DNA of 64,000 nt from Leuconostoc miyukkimchii (GCF_019656055.1 NZ_BPKY01000004.1:62001-126000), one strand, 5' to 3'; positions 25,237-38,224 are shown, counted from the first letter of the stretch. Notes: generated by a model from the sequence alone, not told the origin. Numbers and translations: made by a program.

Positions 25237-26064
25237 ATGAAAAAAATAGTAACAGGTTTACTGACACTGAGCGTTGTTGGGGGCATGGCAATTAATACTG
25301 CAAGTGCAGCAGTCATTGGCGACGATTATCCAGCAACATTGAAACACGCAACACCAGATTCGATAGTGGACAGTTGGACAATGTATAATCGTGAATGTGT
25401 GTCTTTTGTGGCGTGGCGCTTGCATGCACATAATCAATTTGAATTGCCACGTGGCTTTGGCTCTGCTTTGCAGTGGGGACCACAGGCAAAAGCTAAGGGA
25501 TATCGCGTTGACAATACGCCAAGTGTTGGTAGTGTGGCTTGGTTTGGTGCGGGACATGTCGCTTGGGTAGCTGAAGTATCAGGAAATAGCGTGGTGATTG
25601 AAGAGTATAACTACAATTATAATCATAATTACTACCGACGAACGATTGATAAAAATACAGTGTCTGGTTTTATTCATTTCAAGGACCTTGGCGACAAAGC
25701 TGTTGCAAGTAAGACAACAACGCCAAAACCAGCCGCAAAAAATACAGTCATAGCCATAGGAACTCATGTTAAGTTTGCTGGTGTTTATCAAGTTAACGTG
25801 GTAAACATCAATAAAAACAGTGTTGCTAGTGATAAATTATCAGGTGGTAAATCAACAACACTAAATCTTATTGATGCGGTTCCGCTGGATGAAACAACAG
25901 CAGGCGGGGCTAAATCGGGTAATCAAGTGTTGGCCGTGGGTGAATACTTTAAAGTGAACGGAACGTATCGTGTATTAGCTGTTGATCAGCCTTCTAATGG
26001 TATAAAGGTCAAAATTGGATCTTATGAAACATGGTTAGACATGAGCCAAGCTACACCTGTTTAG
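25237..26064 (+). CDS. Secreted CHAP-domain peptidoglycan hydrolase-like protein
   Basis: A 275-residue protein with a signal peptide (cleavage near ASA, residue 24). A CHAP domain follows, with catalytic C54 (NRECVSFVAWRL), H107 (GAGHVAWV) and an acidic partner in VVIEEYNYNY. A linker then leads to two similar C-terminal blocks (about 172-215 and 229-272, both with VG.Y/HVKF.G.Y.V) that resemble SH3-like wall-binding repeats. It probably cuts peptidoglycan cross-links or stems outside the cell. The TATCACAC spacer and AAGAAGG support ATG 25237. Confidence 0.88.
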   Translation: MKKIVTGLLTLSVVGGMAINTASAAVIGDDYPATLKHATPDSIVDSWTMYNRECVSFVAWRLHAHNQFELPRGFGSALQWGPQAKAKGYRVDNTPSVGSVAWFGAGHVAWVAEVSGNSVVIEEYNYNYNHNYYRRTIDKNTVSGFIHFKDLGDKAVASKTTTPKPAAKNTVIAIGTHVKFAGVYQVNVVNINKNSVASDKLSGGKSTTLNLIDAVPLDETTAGGAKSGNQVLAVGEYFKVNGTYRVLAVDQPSNGIKVKIGSYETWLDMSQATPV

Positions 26065-26075
26065 AAATATATTAT

Positions 26076-26112
26076 CAATTAAAAAGGAGAGGGCAAACGC
26101 CCCTCCTTTTTG
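26076..26112. terminator. Bidirectional terminator
   Basis: AAAAAGGAGAGGGC / GCCCCTCCTTTTT arms between the CHAP gene and the convergent ligase gene. Confidence 0.85.
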
Positions 26113-26113
26113 G

Positions 26114-27571
26114 TTATTTTGTAAGATATTGTGCTAAGTCTTGCTCATTGTTGATGTTTTGAATTTTACCGTCATACTTTATTTGAAGAGAACCATCCTT
26201 TGTCACTGTTAAAACGTTAAGACCGTTTTTATGCGCTTGAATATAGGCTTTTCGCAAGTTTTCTGGTATTGTTGGGAAATCATCTGCTAATGTGTTGTGA
26301 TGGCGAGAAGCCAAAATTTCTAAGCCGCGTTTTAAGCCAAATGTTATTAATGAGTCGTCTACAATGTAATTACTGAGGTGTGCCCCGATTGTTAATGTTG
26401 GGTCTTGAACGGCAGAATGCGCAAAATCAAGGGCTTCTTGGAAGTCAGCTTGTTGTGATACTGGTGCTGATTGTACAATGTCTGCTAATCGTGTTAGTAA
26501 TTCCTCAGCGTATGTAGCAGCTGAGGTTGGCAATGGCTCATTTGGATGTTGAAGAGATACGACGTGATTGATCGCACGCGCACCATCTAACTTGTGTTTT
26601 TGCCAATCAGTGGGATTCAAAATAGCATCTATAATGAGTAAATGTAAGAAGCTCAAAGCAGTTTGTGATATACCATCTTGTGAGAACGGATCAATATCAA
26701 ACATTCTAAATTCAAGATATTCCGCGCCATTTTGTACAAGATTATCTAAGTCACCGGAAGCTTTTAGACGTACTGGGCCATAAAATTCACTTTTATCATA
26801 AAATTCACCGTTAGCGATGTATTGTTTAATTTGTTGAATATGAGTATTAAAATCAGTGTAATCAACCAAAATGTCTGGTCGATTAACAAAACCAAAGTCA
26901 CTTGAACGCCAAGAACGCACAGGTTGGATTTCATGCCGATTTTCTGGTAAAGCATCTGCTGGGTTTTCGCTGACTGGTGCAGCACCAAATAAATAGGTTA
27001 ATAGCCAACGATAGCCAGCAACTTGTTGTGCAATCTGAAAGAACAGTTGATTTTTAGCAACAACTGGGGATGTTATAGCATGTTGTTGCGCATACCAATC
27101 AATGATGTCTTCACTAGGAGAAAAGTTGACGTGAATACCGGCCATAATATGTTGAAAACTGCCATAACGTGCGAGTAATCGATCACGATAATCTTGATAC
27201 CATGGACGTTCAAAGTGTGTATTTAAAAAGTTGATATCATCATCTGTGAGCAAAGGGGGCATTGATAAAGGCCAAATGATTTCGTCATCAGCTAGTTCTT
27301 CACTGAGCATGACTTGTAGTTCGTGTAGATGAGTGCGCGCTAGTGCGGTAGATAATTCAGGCGCGGTTACGACCTCTTCTTGACTTTCTGAAAAATCTGT
27401 TTGGAAATAAGGTTGCGTGCGACGATCGCCAAGTGTTTTTGGATGTGGTTGTCGGGATAACGTCTTACTACCAACTTGAATACGATGCTCTTCAATTTCA
27501 ATACCAAAACGACCGGCATAGACAGAATCAACTGTATGTTTCGGAATGCGATTGTTGTGTAAGTTAGACAT
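26114..27571 (-). CDS. gshA: Glutamate-cysteine ligase (gamma-glutamylcysteine synthetase)
   Basis: A 485-residue protein similar to the N-terminal ligase module of bacterial GshA/GshF. It shows GRFGIEIEEHRI with metal-binding glutamates near the N terminus, FSESQEEVVTAPE, IMAGIHVNFS, and GAEYLEFRMFDIDPF. It forms gamma-glutamylcysteine from glutamate and cysteine with ATP. Unlike bifunctional GshF there is no ATP-grasp domain, and no glutathione synthetase gene is adjacent. The cell may therefore stop at gamma-glutamylcysteine or hold gshB elsewhere. GAGGGA precedes the ATG. Confidence 0.85.
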   Translation of the reverse strand: MSNLHNNRIPKHTVDSVYAGRFGIEIEEHRIQVGSKTLSRQPHPKTLGDRRTQPYFQTDFSESQEEVVTAPELSTALARTHLHELQVMLSEELADDEIIWPLSMPPLLTDDDINFLNTHFERPWYQDYRDRLLARYGSFQHIMAGIHVNFSPSEDIIDWYAQQHAITSPVVAKNQLFFQIAQQVAGYRWLLTYLFGAAPVSENPADALPENRHEIQPVRSWRSSDFGFVNRPDILVDYTDFNTHIQQIKQYIANGEFYDKSEFYGPVRLKASGDLDNLVQNGAEYLEFRMFDIDPFSQDGISQTALSFLHLLIIDAILNPTDWQKHKLDGARAINHVVSLQHPNEPLPTSAATYAEELLTRLADIVQSAPVSQQADFQEALDFAHSAVQDPTLTIGAHLSNYIVDDSLITFGLKRGLEILASRHHNTLADDFPTIPENLRKAYIQAHKNGLNVLTVTKDGSLQIKYDGKIQNINNEQDLAQYLTK

Positions 27572-27754
27572 AATTTTCCCTCACAAAATTGTATTTATTA
27601 TAGTTTACCTCATTTTAGCTAATAAAGGGGAGAATAGATAGTGATAAATGATCATCTAATCTAACGACGATTACTAGCAGTTGATTTAATGTGATGTTTA
27701 CTTTATTATTAGTATATCGTATATGCTAAACGTTACGCGAAAGCATTGTGATCA

Positions 27755-27797
27755 GCAAAATTCGCTCTAATTCTTAAGAATTAGAACGAATTTTTGC
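27755..27797 (+). terminator. Hairpin in the leader of the histidine kinase gene
   Basis: GCAAAATTCG..CTAATTCTT pairs with AAGAATTAG..CGAATTTTTGC, ending 40 bases before the kinase start. A possible promoter (TTTACT-17-TATATG, about 27690-27730) lies upstream, so the hairpin may be an attenuator. Confidence 0.5.
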
Positions 27798-27836
27798 GTC
27801 AACAATCAATTGCAAATGAATAATGGAGAACAACAG

Positions 27837-29153
27837 GTGAGTATATTTCAACTTTTAAATATATTTAATGCAATAACATGGCCAATATTTGAAAGTTGTG
27901 TGATGATTATTTGGTTTAGTACGTTTTTAGGTCATTATCGGTTTTCTCAGCGTACTCTAATCATAACAACGATTGTGTTGTACGTTATTAATATCATTGG
28001 GAATAGTTTTGAATCACCTATACTGCGCGCGGTTGTTGCATCAACGTTATCTATTCTTGTGTTGTTTTACATTGGTTGGCGACAACGTATTATCAGAAAT
28101 AAGCGAGTACTTTTACTTTATACGATCATTAGTTCGCTGTTAACCTATTGGGTTGTTAATTTTGAAATGAGCATGACTTCTCTTATAACTGTCCCACCCG
28201 CTGTTAAAACAAGTTTGGATTTATTGGCTAATGTCTTGGCAATGGTTTTTGCGTTTGTGTTTAGCCGACTAAAGTATGAATGGTTAACCGAAACATTTTT
28301 AGAACGACATCCGACACAATTGAAGATATTACTCATTTTGAGTCTATTTTTAAGAGGACTAAATGACGTGTTGGCTTATCTGTTTGCCGTGCAACATTTT
28401 TTTGGTTCAATTTGGTGGGATTTTTTCCTACTAGTAATTATCTTAGCGATTATAGTTGTACCATTAATCAGTAATCATCACGAATTATTGCTGGATAAAA
28501 TCAATCAACATGATTCTGAGATAGCCGCTACGCAAAGTTACACACAACAACTAGAATCGAAATATTCAGAATATCGGTTTTTTAAGCACGATTATCAGAA
28601 CATATTATCTAGCTTAGAATATAGTATTCAGGTAGAAAATATGAGTGATATCAAGCATACATATTATTCAGTCATTCAAAAGAGTAATGCATCTTTGCCT
28701 GATCCGAAAATGTTAAATTTAAAGGATATAGCAGATGTTAATTTAAGAAGTGCAATACTTGTGAAGTATCAGATAGCAGTTGAAAAACAAATCAAATTCA
28801 ATGTGGAAATTGATTTGTTATTTCAAGTGCCAATGCTTCAAGGTGATTTAAATTTTTATCGTGTGGTTGGTATTTTGCTCGATAATGCCATCGATGCAGC
28901 AGAGCAAACCGCTGACGCGACTATTACTGTTTTACTGATAAATTCTGAAGAAATAGTTATTATGAATAGTTGCACGGGTATGGTGGACTTGGAAAATGTT
29001 TTTAAAGATGGCTATTCATCAAAAGATAATCATAATGGATTTGGCTTATTCTTTGTGAAACAATATGTAGACCAACATAAAAATATGACACTCACAACAA
29101 TTGCCGAGGAAAACAAGTTTATACAAAAACTCATATTGGAGGCGAATAGCTAA
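27837..29153 (+). CDS. Agr/ComD-type sensor histidine kinase (HPK10)
   Basis: A kinase of about 438 residues. The N-terminal 210 residues contain six to seven membrane helices, as in peptide-pheromone receptors of the AgrC/ComD group. The phosphorylation site is H251 in FKHDYQN, and the ATPase domain has DNAIDAAEQT (N box) and GFGLFFVKQ (G box). I favour GTG 27837, with GGAG nine bases upstream. ATG 27816 and TTG 27810 are alternatives. The response regulator follows directly. No AgrD/ComC-like peptide gene is recognisable next to it. Confidence 0.85.
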   Translation: MSIFQLLNIFNAITWPIFESCVMIIWFSTFLGHYRFSQRTLIITTIVLYVINIIGNSFESPILRAVVASTLSILVLFYIGWRQRIIRNKRVLLLYTIISSLLTYWVVNFEMSMTSLITVPPAVKTSLDLLANVLAMVFAFVFSRLKYEWLTETFLERHPTQLKILLILSLFLRGLNDVLAYLFAVQHFFGSIWWDFFLLVIILAIIVVPLISNHHELLLDKINQHDSEIAATQSYTQQLESKYSEYRFFKHDYQNILSSLEYSIQVENMSDIKHTYYSVIQKSNASLPDPKMLNLKDIADVNLRSAILVKYQIAVEKQIKFNVEIDLLFQVPMLQGDLNFYRVVGILLDNAIDAAEQTADATITVLLINSEEIVIMNSCTGMVDLENVFKDGYSSKDNHNGFGLFFVKQYVDQHKNMTLTTIAEENKFIQKLILEANS

Positions 29154-29873
29154 GTGAATTACTATTTATTAGAGGATAATTTGATACAACAGCAGCGAAT
29201 CAAAAGCATTGTGGAGACATGTCAAATTTTTGACCAACCGGATTCTTTTTTAGCTGCAATACGAGCGGATAAACAACCTAAAATAATTTTAGTAGATTTA
29301 GAAATTAAAACAGTTGTTAACGCCGGTTTAACAGTAGCCAAAATGATTAGGGAATTCGACATTTTATCCCCAATCATTATTGTGACAACACATTCAGAAA
29401 TGGCGATGCTAAGTTATAAATACCAAGTCAGTGTGTTAGACTTTGTTAATAAATTACAAAATGAAATAGAGTTTAAACAACAATTAACCTCAGCGCTAAC
29501 CACAGCGAGAAAACATATACAAATACAATGTGAAGAGGAAACAGATATTGTCGCTTTGCAAAATGGTAAGAAGGCTGAATATGTTAACTTAAGTGATATT
29601 GTTTACGTAACTTGCAGTGATGCAAAAAGCCATCAGTTGACAGTTTATTGTGAACAAAAGGTTATACAGATACGTGCGACAGTTAAAAGCTTACCAATAT
29701 TACATCAAAATTTGGTACGAATTCACGCGGCATATGTTGTGAATAAAGATAAATTAGTATCATTTGATTCAGAAACAAATATGATAGTACTCAGTAATAA
29801 AATAACATTACCTTGCTCAAGGAAATATTTAAAGCACATTCGCAAATTAGTTGAAACAAAAGCCATCAACTAA
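29154..29873 (+). CDS. LytTR-family response regulator (AgrA/ComE type)
   Basis: A 239-residue protein with a receiver domain (phosphoacceptor D48 in ILVDLEI) and a C-terminal LytTR DNA-binding domain (about 135-237, with VSYVTCSDAKSH-like and RIHAAYVVNKD segments). It starts at GTG 29154, right after the kinase stop, with GGAGG upstream. It forms the cognate pair with the HPK10 kinase. Targets are unknown. Confidence 0.88.
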   Translation: MNYYLLEDNLIQQQRIKSIVETCQIFDQPDSFLAAIRADKQPKIILVDLEIKTVVNAGLTVAKMIREFDILSPIIIVTTHSEMAMLSYKYQVSVLDFVNKLQNEIEFKQQLTSALTTARKHIQIQCEEETDIVALQNGKKAEYVNLSDIVYVTCSDAKSHQLTVYCEQKVIQIRATVKSLPILHQNLVRIHAAYVVNKDKLVSFDSETNMIVLSNKITLPCSRKYLKHIRKLVETKAIN

Positions 29874-29900
29874 TTCACAATACTTTTGAAAACATGATTG

Positions 29901-29925
29901 AAAACCCTTATAATGGGTTTTAGTT
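29901..29925 (+). terminator. Terminator after the two-component operon
   Basis: AAAACCC-TTATAAT-GGGTTTT hairpin 28 bases after the regulator stop codon, followed by a weak T-rich run. Confidence 0.65.
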
Positions 29926-29975
29926 TAAGTATAGAATATTGGCGTTCATTGGTGTACGCTCTGGAGAATATAAAT

Positions 29976-31832
29976 ATGCAAGTTGCAATTATTGGAGCTG
30001 GTCCGAGGGGACTTGCGGTTGCTGAACGTCTTATTAATTTAGTAGACGATCAGACACAAATCAATGTTCAAATTTACGATCCATATGCGATTGGTGGGCG
30101 TGTATGGGATCCTTTTATCCCTAAAAATAGGTTCTTTTTGATGAATACTGTTGTTGATCAAATTACTTTGTTTAATGACGAGTCGATTGAAAACGGTGGG
30201 AAACCTTTACCAGGGCCAAATATGTTGCAATGGTTGGAAAATGAAGCGGAATCATTTATAGTAGCGCATCCAGAATTTGATGAACAATACAAACGTGAGG
30301 TTACAGAGTTAAAGCTGTCAAAATCTTTTGCATCACGAGGCATGATGGGAATATATGCTGCCTGGTTTTTTGAATGGCTAACAGGTCGTGTGCGTCACAA
30401 ACAAACGCTTAATTTTAGTAACCAAAGTGTTAATAACGTACAGCGATTTGGCAAAACGTTTGAACTGGAATTATCTGATGGTACTCGAATATTATCTGAG
30501 CATGTTGTTATGGCATTGGGACATTCAGATAATTATTTAACATCTGAAGAGGCCATGTTTGCTTCATTTGCGGAGAATCACCAATTACGTTATATAGGCC
30601 CTAAGCACCCATCTGAAACTGACTTATCAGCTTTTGATGAAAATGATAACGTGATTATCCGCGGTCTGGGATTGAGCTTTTTTGATTACTTAATTGCATT
30701 ATCGGTCAAAAAAGGTGGTAAATTTGAACGGAATAATACAGGTGAATTAGTATATTATCCTTCAGGTCATGAACCACATGTTATAGCCGGCTCACGTGGC
30801 GGATTTCCGTTGCATGCACGTGGTGTAAATGAAAAATCAGCAAGTGAATTATATGAGCCGCGCTTTTTTACTTTACCGGCTCTGGATGCGCTACGTGCTG
30901 CAGGAAATGGACATCTTGTTTATAGTGATTTTGAGAAATTAATTGTCAAAGAGTTGACGTATAAATACTTATTAAATCGTATTCATGCAAAAGATAGTCA
31001 ACTGACATATGATCAAGCCGAAACTTTAAAAAGTGCCTTATCAACTAGTGCAGATTTAAATGATACAGTGAAAAAACTGGGTTTGGATAATATACCAAAA
31101 TTTGACCTCGAGTTAATTCGTAATCCTGCCCGTGATTTACCGGCAGGGACCAATTATAGAGAGTGGTTTTTGCAGTACTTAGAAGATGATATTAAAGATG
31201 CTCGTCTTGGTAATAAACATGCACCCTATGCTGGGGCGTTTGATATTTTACGTGATATGAGAGATCGTGTACGTTATGTAGTTGAACATGATTATTTTTC
31301 TGCGGATGAATATGAAAAATTCATGAATCAATTTAAGCCCTTAGATACACTTGTTTCAGTTGGTCCTCCCTTGGAGCGTGTTGAACAATTGAGGGCGTTA
31401 ATAAAAGCTGGTATTTTTGAAGTCACTGGCGCCGATATTAAAGTAACAGTCGAAAATGATATGTTTGTTGCCCGTGACATTTTGGGTCAAGAATTTTATG
31501 GGAATGCATTAATTGAAGCTCGTTTGGGAGCCATAGATATTGCGCTGTCTCGTAACCCATTAATTGTTAATTTACGCCAGAACGGCATTTTTGTACAGCC
31601 AGTGCGTACAAGAGATGATGGCTCAACATATAAATTAGGTTCAGCGAATGTTGATCGTCGCACTTTTGAAGTAATTGATGCATCAGGCAGCACTGTTTCT
31701 CATCTTTATGTTTTTGGCATTACGCTAGAAGGTCTGAAATGGTTCACAACGGTTATTCCAAGACCTGGTGTTAATACACTTATTTTACGTGAAAGTGCTT
31801 GGATTGCAGAATGCATTTTGGCTCATGCATAA
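29976..31832 (+). CDS. Large FAD/NAD(P)-binding protein
   Basis: A 618-residue protein with an N-terminal dinucleotide-binding motif GAGPRG (7-12) and the pattern of the FAD_NAD_binding_9 family (YDPYAIGGRVWDPF, NRFFLMNTVVDQITLF, GSRGGFPLHARG). Such proteins are widespread in Lactobacillales and often called hydroxyacylglutathione-hydrolase- or cyclase-like, with no agreed function. The ATG at 29976 is chosen because GGAGAA lies upstream. The longer reading from 29898 would begin inside the terminator. Confidence 0.8.
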   Translation: MQVAIIGAGPRGLAVAERLINLVDDQTQINVQIYDPYAIGGRVWDPFIPKNRFFLMNTVVDQITLFNDESIENGGKPLPGPNMLQWLENEAESFIVAHPEFDEQYKREVTELKLSKSFASRGMMGIYAAWFFEWLTGRVRHKQTLNFSNQSVNNVQRFGKTFELELSDGTRILSEHVVMALGHSDNYLTSEEAMFASFAENHQLRYIGPKHPSETDLSAFDENDNVIIRGLGLSFFDYLIALSVKKGGKFERNNTGELVYYPSGHEPHVIAGSRGGFPLHARGVNEKSASELYEPRFFTLPALDALRAAGNGHLVYSDFEKLIVKELTYKYLLNRIHAKDSQLTYDQAETLKSALSTSADLNDTVKKLGLDNIPKFDLELIRNPARDLPAGTNYREWFLQYLEDDIKDARLGNKHAPYAGAFDILRDMRDRVRYVVEHDYFSADEYEKFMNQFKPLDTLVSVGPPLERVEQLRALIKAGIFEVTGADIKVTVENDMFVARDILGQEFYGNALIEARLGAIDIALSRNPLIVNLRQNGIFVQPVRTRDDGSTYKLGSANVDRRTFEVIDASGSTVSHLYVFGITLEGLKWFTTVIPRPGVNTLILRESAWIAECILAHA

Positions 31833-31918
31833 TAATGACACGACATGATAAAATTATAAAGAGATAGCAGGTTTATTAGGTGACACGCTAATTATAACAA
31901 AGGAATATAAAACGATTA

Positions 31919-32722
31919 ATGGCAGACATTCGGTTAATTGCAACAGACTTAGATGGGACGTTTTTAGCAAATGATAAGACATTTAATAAGGCGTTATTTC
32001 GTACTGTGCTTGAAAAACTCAAAAGCAAAAATATTCAATTTGTTATAGCAACTGGTGTACATCAATCACGCATTGACATACTTTTGGCAGGCTTCTTAAA
32101 TGAACGAATAGCTTACGTTACGAATAACGGGGCACGTGTTGTTAATGCTAGTGGTAATATTATTTATGAGCGTACGCTTGCTGTTGAAATATTACAAGAA
32201 GTACAACAATTGTTAGTGGCATTTCCAGTTAAACCTAACCGTGGCTTGGTTTATTCGACAGATAAAACAGCATATGTTCCTCGAGCATATGCTGATATCA
32301 TGACACAAGATAGAAGAAGGTATTTTAAAAACATTATCTTTTTTGATGATGTACTTGAAATTAAAGAGCCGATTTTTAAGGTAACGATGAATTGGCAGGA
32401 TTTTGACGAAAGCCAGTTTTATGAGTCAGCACGCCAGGCGTTAGGTGATCGGGTACATGTAACGGAGACCGGTACAGGCGCAATTGATATTGTACCAAAA
32501 GGTGTGAATAAGGCTGTGGCGTTGCGTGTATTGGCTGATGATATGGGCATTAGCATGTCTGATATTGTGGCCTTTGGTGATGGTGAAAATGATCTCGAAA
32601 TGTTAGCTGCAGTTGGACGACCATTTATTATGCCAACAGCTAGTATTGATGGTCAATTTGATCCAGTCATTGCGGATAATAATCATGCTGGCGTTTTAAA
32701 AACAATATTAAATATTATTTGA
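31919..32722 (+). CDS. Cof-type HAD-superfamily phosphatase
   Basis: A 267-residue HAD hydrolase of subfamily IIB. It has nucleophile D10 in DLDGT (10-14), the lysine region in VPKGVNKAVAL, and GDGENDLEML near residue 219, which binds Mg2+. It would dephosphorylate sugar phosphates, FMN or pyridoxal phosphate. The substrate is not predictable. The Shine-Dalgarno spacing (AAAGGA, 14 bases) is long. Confidence 0.88.
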   Translation: MADIRLIATDLDGTFLANDKTFNKALFRTVLEKLKSKNIQFVIATGVHQSRIDILLAGFLNERIAYVTNNGARVVNASGNIIYERTLAVEILQEVQQLLVAFPVKPNRGLVYSTDKTAYVPRAYADIMTQDRRRYFKNIIFFDDVLEIKEPIFKVTMNWQDFDESQFYESARQALGDRVHVTETGTGAIDIVPKGVNKAVALRVLADDMGISMSDIVAFGDGENDLEMLAAVGRPFIMPTASIDGQFDPVIADNNHAGVLKTILNII

Positions 32723-32726
32723 GAAT

Positions 32727-32790
32727 GACAAAAACCGTAATTTTAATACGCTCAATGAATGCGTATATTTGAAATTACGGTTTTTGATAT
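32727..32790. terminator. Bidirectional terminator
   Basis: CAAAAACCGTAATTT pairs with AAATTACGGTTTTTG, with an inner TACGC/GCGTA stem, between the HAD and esterase genes. Confidence 0.85.
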
Positions 32791-33674
32791 TTTTGAATAA
32801 AGGCTAATTTTGATGCATGAATCGTTGTATTATCATAGTCTTTTGGACCGTGGACACCATTATCTACCCAATGTGTTGTAATCTGATGACCAGTGACTTG
32901 ACGATAACTATCAGCAAGTTGAACGCTTTGAAGATAAGGAACAACTGGGTCTTTTTTACCAGCAATCAACATTAGCGGAGGCATATCCTTTGAAAAATAG
33001 GTTGCGGGATTACTTTGGGCAACTAAATCAGGGACACTGGCTGGCGCATGATCATGTAACATGATGCCTTCAAAAGATTGCGCTGTACCTGTCTCTTGAA
33101 ACTGAGGTTGAATATTAAGTTCTTGAAATTGCCGTGTAAATTGATCAACCTGATAAGGACCATAAAGACCAATCACACTAGCTATTGCTGGGAAATTTTG
33201 ATTAGTGAGTGTATCGGCCCATGTACCTAAGGTGTATTTTTTTGAAAAAGTAGCGGCAGCTAGAACGGCTAATTGTGCGCCACTTGATTCACCGATTAGT
33301 GTTATATTGTGTGTATCTAGTTGGTATTGTTGTGCGTGTGCTATTAAATACTGCAATGCTGCTCTAATGTCATCGATTTGATTAGGAAATTGGCTCTCAT
33401 ACTGTCTATTGAGTCGATAATCAAGACTAATAACAGCAAATCCATCAGATAAGAAACGTAGACTTGGATTCAGTTTTTCTGATGATTTTTGACCACGTAA
33501 TAGGCCACCGCCGTAAATATCTACAATGACTGGAAAACGTTTTTTTCCAGCTGGCAAATAAATGTCTAAGCGTTGTCTCGTATCAGAGGCATAAGCAATA
33601 TTTAAAAAGGTTTTTTCAGCTGTTATGGGTATAATGGCTGGATGAAAGTCGTATAGCTTGTCTTTAAATAACAT
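32775..33674 (-). CDS. Alpha/beta-hydrolase (esterase/lipase, HSL-like)
   Basis: A 299-residue cytoplasmic hydrolase. The oxyanion segment is YGGG (54-57), the nucleophile S130 sits in GESSG (128-132), the acid is in AGKKDPVVP, and the histidine is in NGVHGP. The family acts on short acyl or acetyl esters. GGAGG lies six bases before ATG 33674. The ORF extension to 33716 has no ribosome site. It is divergent from the licT operon. Confidence 0.85.
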   Translation of the reverse strand: MLFKDKLYDFHPAIIPITAEKTFLNIAYASDTRQRLDIYLPAGKKRFPVIVDIYGGGLLRGQKSSEKLNPSLRFLSDGFAVISLDYRLNRQYESQFPNQIDDIRAALQYLIAHAQQYQLDTHNITLIGESSGAQLAVLAAATFSKKYTLGTWADTLTNQNFPAIASVIGLYGPYQVDQFTRQFQELNIQPQFQETGTAQSFEGIMLHDHAPASVPDLVAQSNPATYFSKDMPPLMLIAGKKDPVVPYLQSVQLADSYRQVTGHQITTHWVDNGVHGPKDYDNTTIHASKLAFIQKYQKP

Positions 33675-33736
33675 ATAAATTCCTCCAAACGGTATATCAT
33701 TAAACTCATTATACAAAAAAATTCGTCATAATATTG

Positions 33737-33765
33737 TTGAAACCGCTTACATTTTGTTGTATACT
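33737..33765 (+). promoter_or_regulatory. licT operon promoter with overlapping cre site
   Basis: TTGAAA (33737-33742) and TATACT (33760-33765) are 17 bases apart. TGAAACCGCTTACA (33738-33751) matches the CcpA cre consensus TGWAARCGYTWNCW with one mismatch and covers the -35. Glucose repression by CcpA is expected. Confidence 0.75.
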
Positions 33766-33775
33766 GAATACATAA

Positions 33776-33860
33776 AGGATTGTTACCATGCAAGTGGGCA
33801 AAACCTGGCGTTGAATTGTTGTAAGCTTTTGGAGCTTTGTACAATTTTTGTCAGGTTTTT
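33776..33860 (+). promoter_or_regulatory. LicT antiterminator RAT 1 and overlapping terminator
   Basis: RAT-like GGATTGTTAC...GGGCAAAACC (33776-33805) overlaps the left arm of a terminator hairpin (AAAACCTG at 33800 onward, CAGGTTTTT ending 33860). LicT/BglG binding would block termination, so licT controls its own expression. Confidence 0.88.
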
Positions 33861-33900
33861 CTCTTATAACAAGATATAATTGAAAGTCTGGAAGTGATAA

Positions 33901-34758
33901 ATGAACATCAAAAAAATTTTTAATAATAACGTTCTACTAGCAGACAATAATGGTCATGAAGTTGTTTTAATAGGTAAAGGACTAGGCTTTCAAAAGAAAT
34001 CTGGGCAAAGTATCGATGAGTCAGCAGTTGATAAAATGTATACACCAACCGAGGACCGCTGGTTAACACTCTTTGATGAATTGATTAATGATATTTCACC
34101 ACAGTATTTTGAAGTAGCGTCACAAATTATCAAAAAAGCTGAAAAAACGTTAAATACAAAATTTAATGCTTACATGCTGATTGCATTAACTGACCACATA
34201 CATTTTGCTATTCAAAGAACGAAGGACAAAGTAGTTATCCGTAATGAATTGTTGTGGGAGATACAACATTTCTACCCAACAGAGTATGCAGTTGGTAAGG
34301 AAGCATTGCAACTCATTAATCAGATATTTGGTGTTAATTTAGTTGATGATGAAGCTGGCTTCATTGCATTAAAATTTGTTGAAAATCGGGCATCTTCTCA
34401 ATATCAGACAGATAAAGGCGTCCAGATGACCAATCTGATAGGAGATATCTTAACAATTGTACAATATCAATTACAGGTTCATCTTGATGAAGAATCCATT
34501 AGTTATCAAAGATTTATGGTACATCTGAGATTTTTTGTGGAAAAAATGACAAGTAATAAAAAAAATATTTCAGTAGAGGAGACAGACGATGTATTGTACG
34601 CGCACATTTTTAAAAAGTATCCAGTAGCCTTTAATTGTACGAAAAAGATTACGCAATTTATCAAGAGTACTTTAAATAAAAATGTTTCTTTAAATGAACA
34701 GGTCTATGTCACAATTCATATTCAAAGAATTATCAATGATATGAATCAAAACGTTTGA
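33901..34758 (+). CDS. licT: BglG/LicT-family transcriptional antiterminator
   Basis: A 285-residue protein. The N-terminal CAT RNA-binding domain (1-56, KIFNNNVLLADNNGHEVVLIGKGLGF) is followed by two PTS-regulated PRD domains with the usual histidines (LTDHIHFAI in PRD1; about 100). When beta-glucoside arrives, dephosphorylated protein binds RAT elements and stops early termination. RAT elements lie both before this gene and before the PTS gene, and the operon structure (licT-bglP-bglA) is classical. Confidence 0.93.
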   Translation: MNIKKIFNNNVLLADNNGHEVVLIGKGLGFQKKSGQSIDESAVDKMYTPTEDRWLTLFDELINDISPQYFEVASQIIKKAEKTLNTKFNAYMLIALTDHIHFAIQRTKDKVVIRNELLWEIQHFYPTEYAVGKEALQLINQIFGVNLVDDEAGFIALKFVENRASSQYQTDKGVQMTNLIGDILTIVQYQLQVHLDEESISYQRFMVHLRFFVEKMTSNKKNISVEETDDVLYAHIFKKYPVAFNCTKKITQFIKSTLNKNVSLNEQVYVTIHIQRIINDMNQNV

Positions 34759-34759
34759 C

Positions 34760-34843
34760 GGGATTGTAACTATTGAATTAGGCAAAACCCAAGTTAATTA
34801 TGGTAATCGCTTATTAGCGTTTGTCATAATTAACTTGGGTTTT
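34760..34843 (+). promoter_or_regulatory. LicT antiterminator RAT 2 and overlapping terminator
   Basis: GGGATTGTAAC...TAGGCAAAACC (34760-34789) overlaps a long hairpin whose arms AAAACCCAAGTTAATTATG and CATAATTAACTTGGGTTTT are perfect complements. It would block transcription into the PTS gene unless LicT is bound. Confidence 0.9.
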
Positions 34844-34865
34844 ATTGTCAAAAAAAGGAGATATA

Positions 34866-38211
<3,346 letters not shown>

Positions 38212-38224
38212 ACATTGATTGATA

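Noticed and set aside
27688-27723. 11-codon ORF as a pheromone for the Agr-type kinase
   Set aside because: No ribosome binding site, no leader or processing motif, and too short for known precursors.
29898-29975. N-terminal extension of the FAD/NAD(P)-binding protein
   Set aside because: It overlaps a terminator hairpin, and the Rossmann fold starts right at the ATG at 29976.
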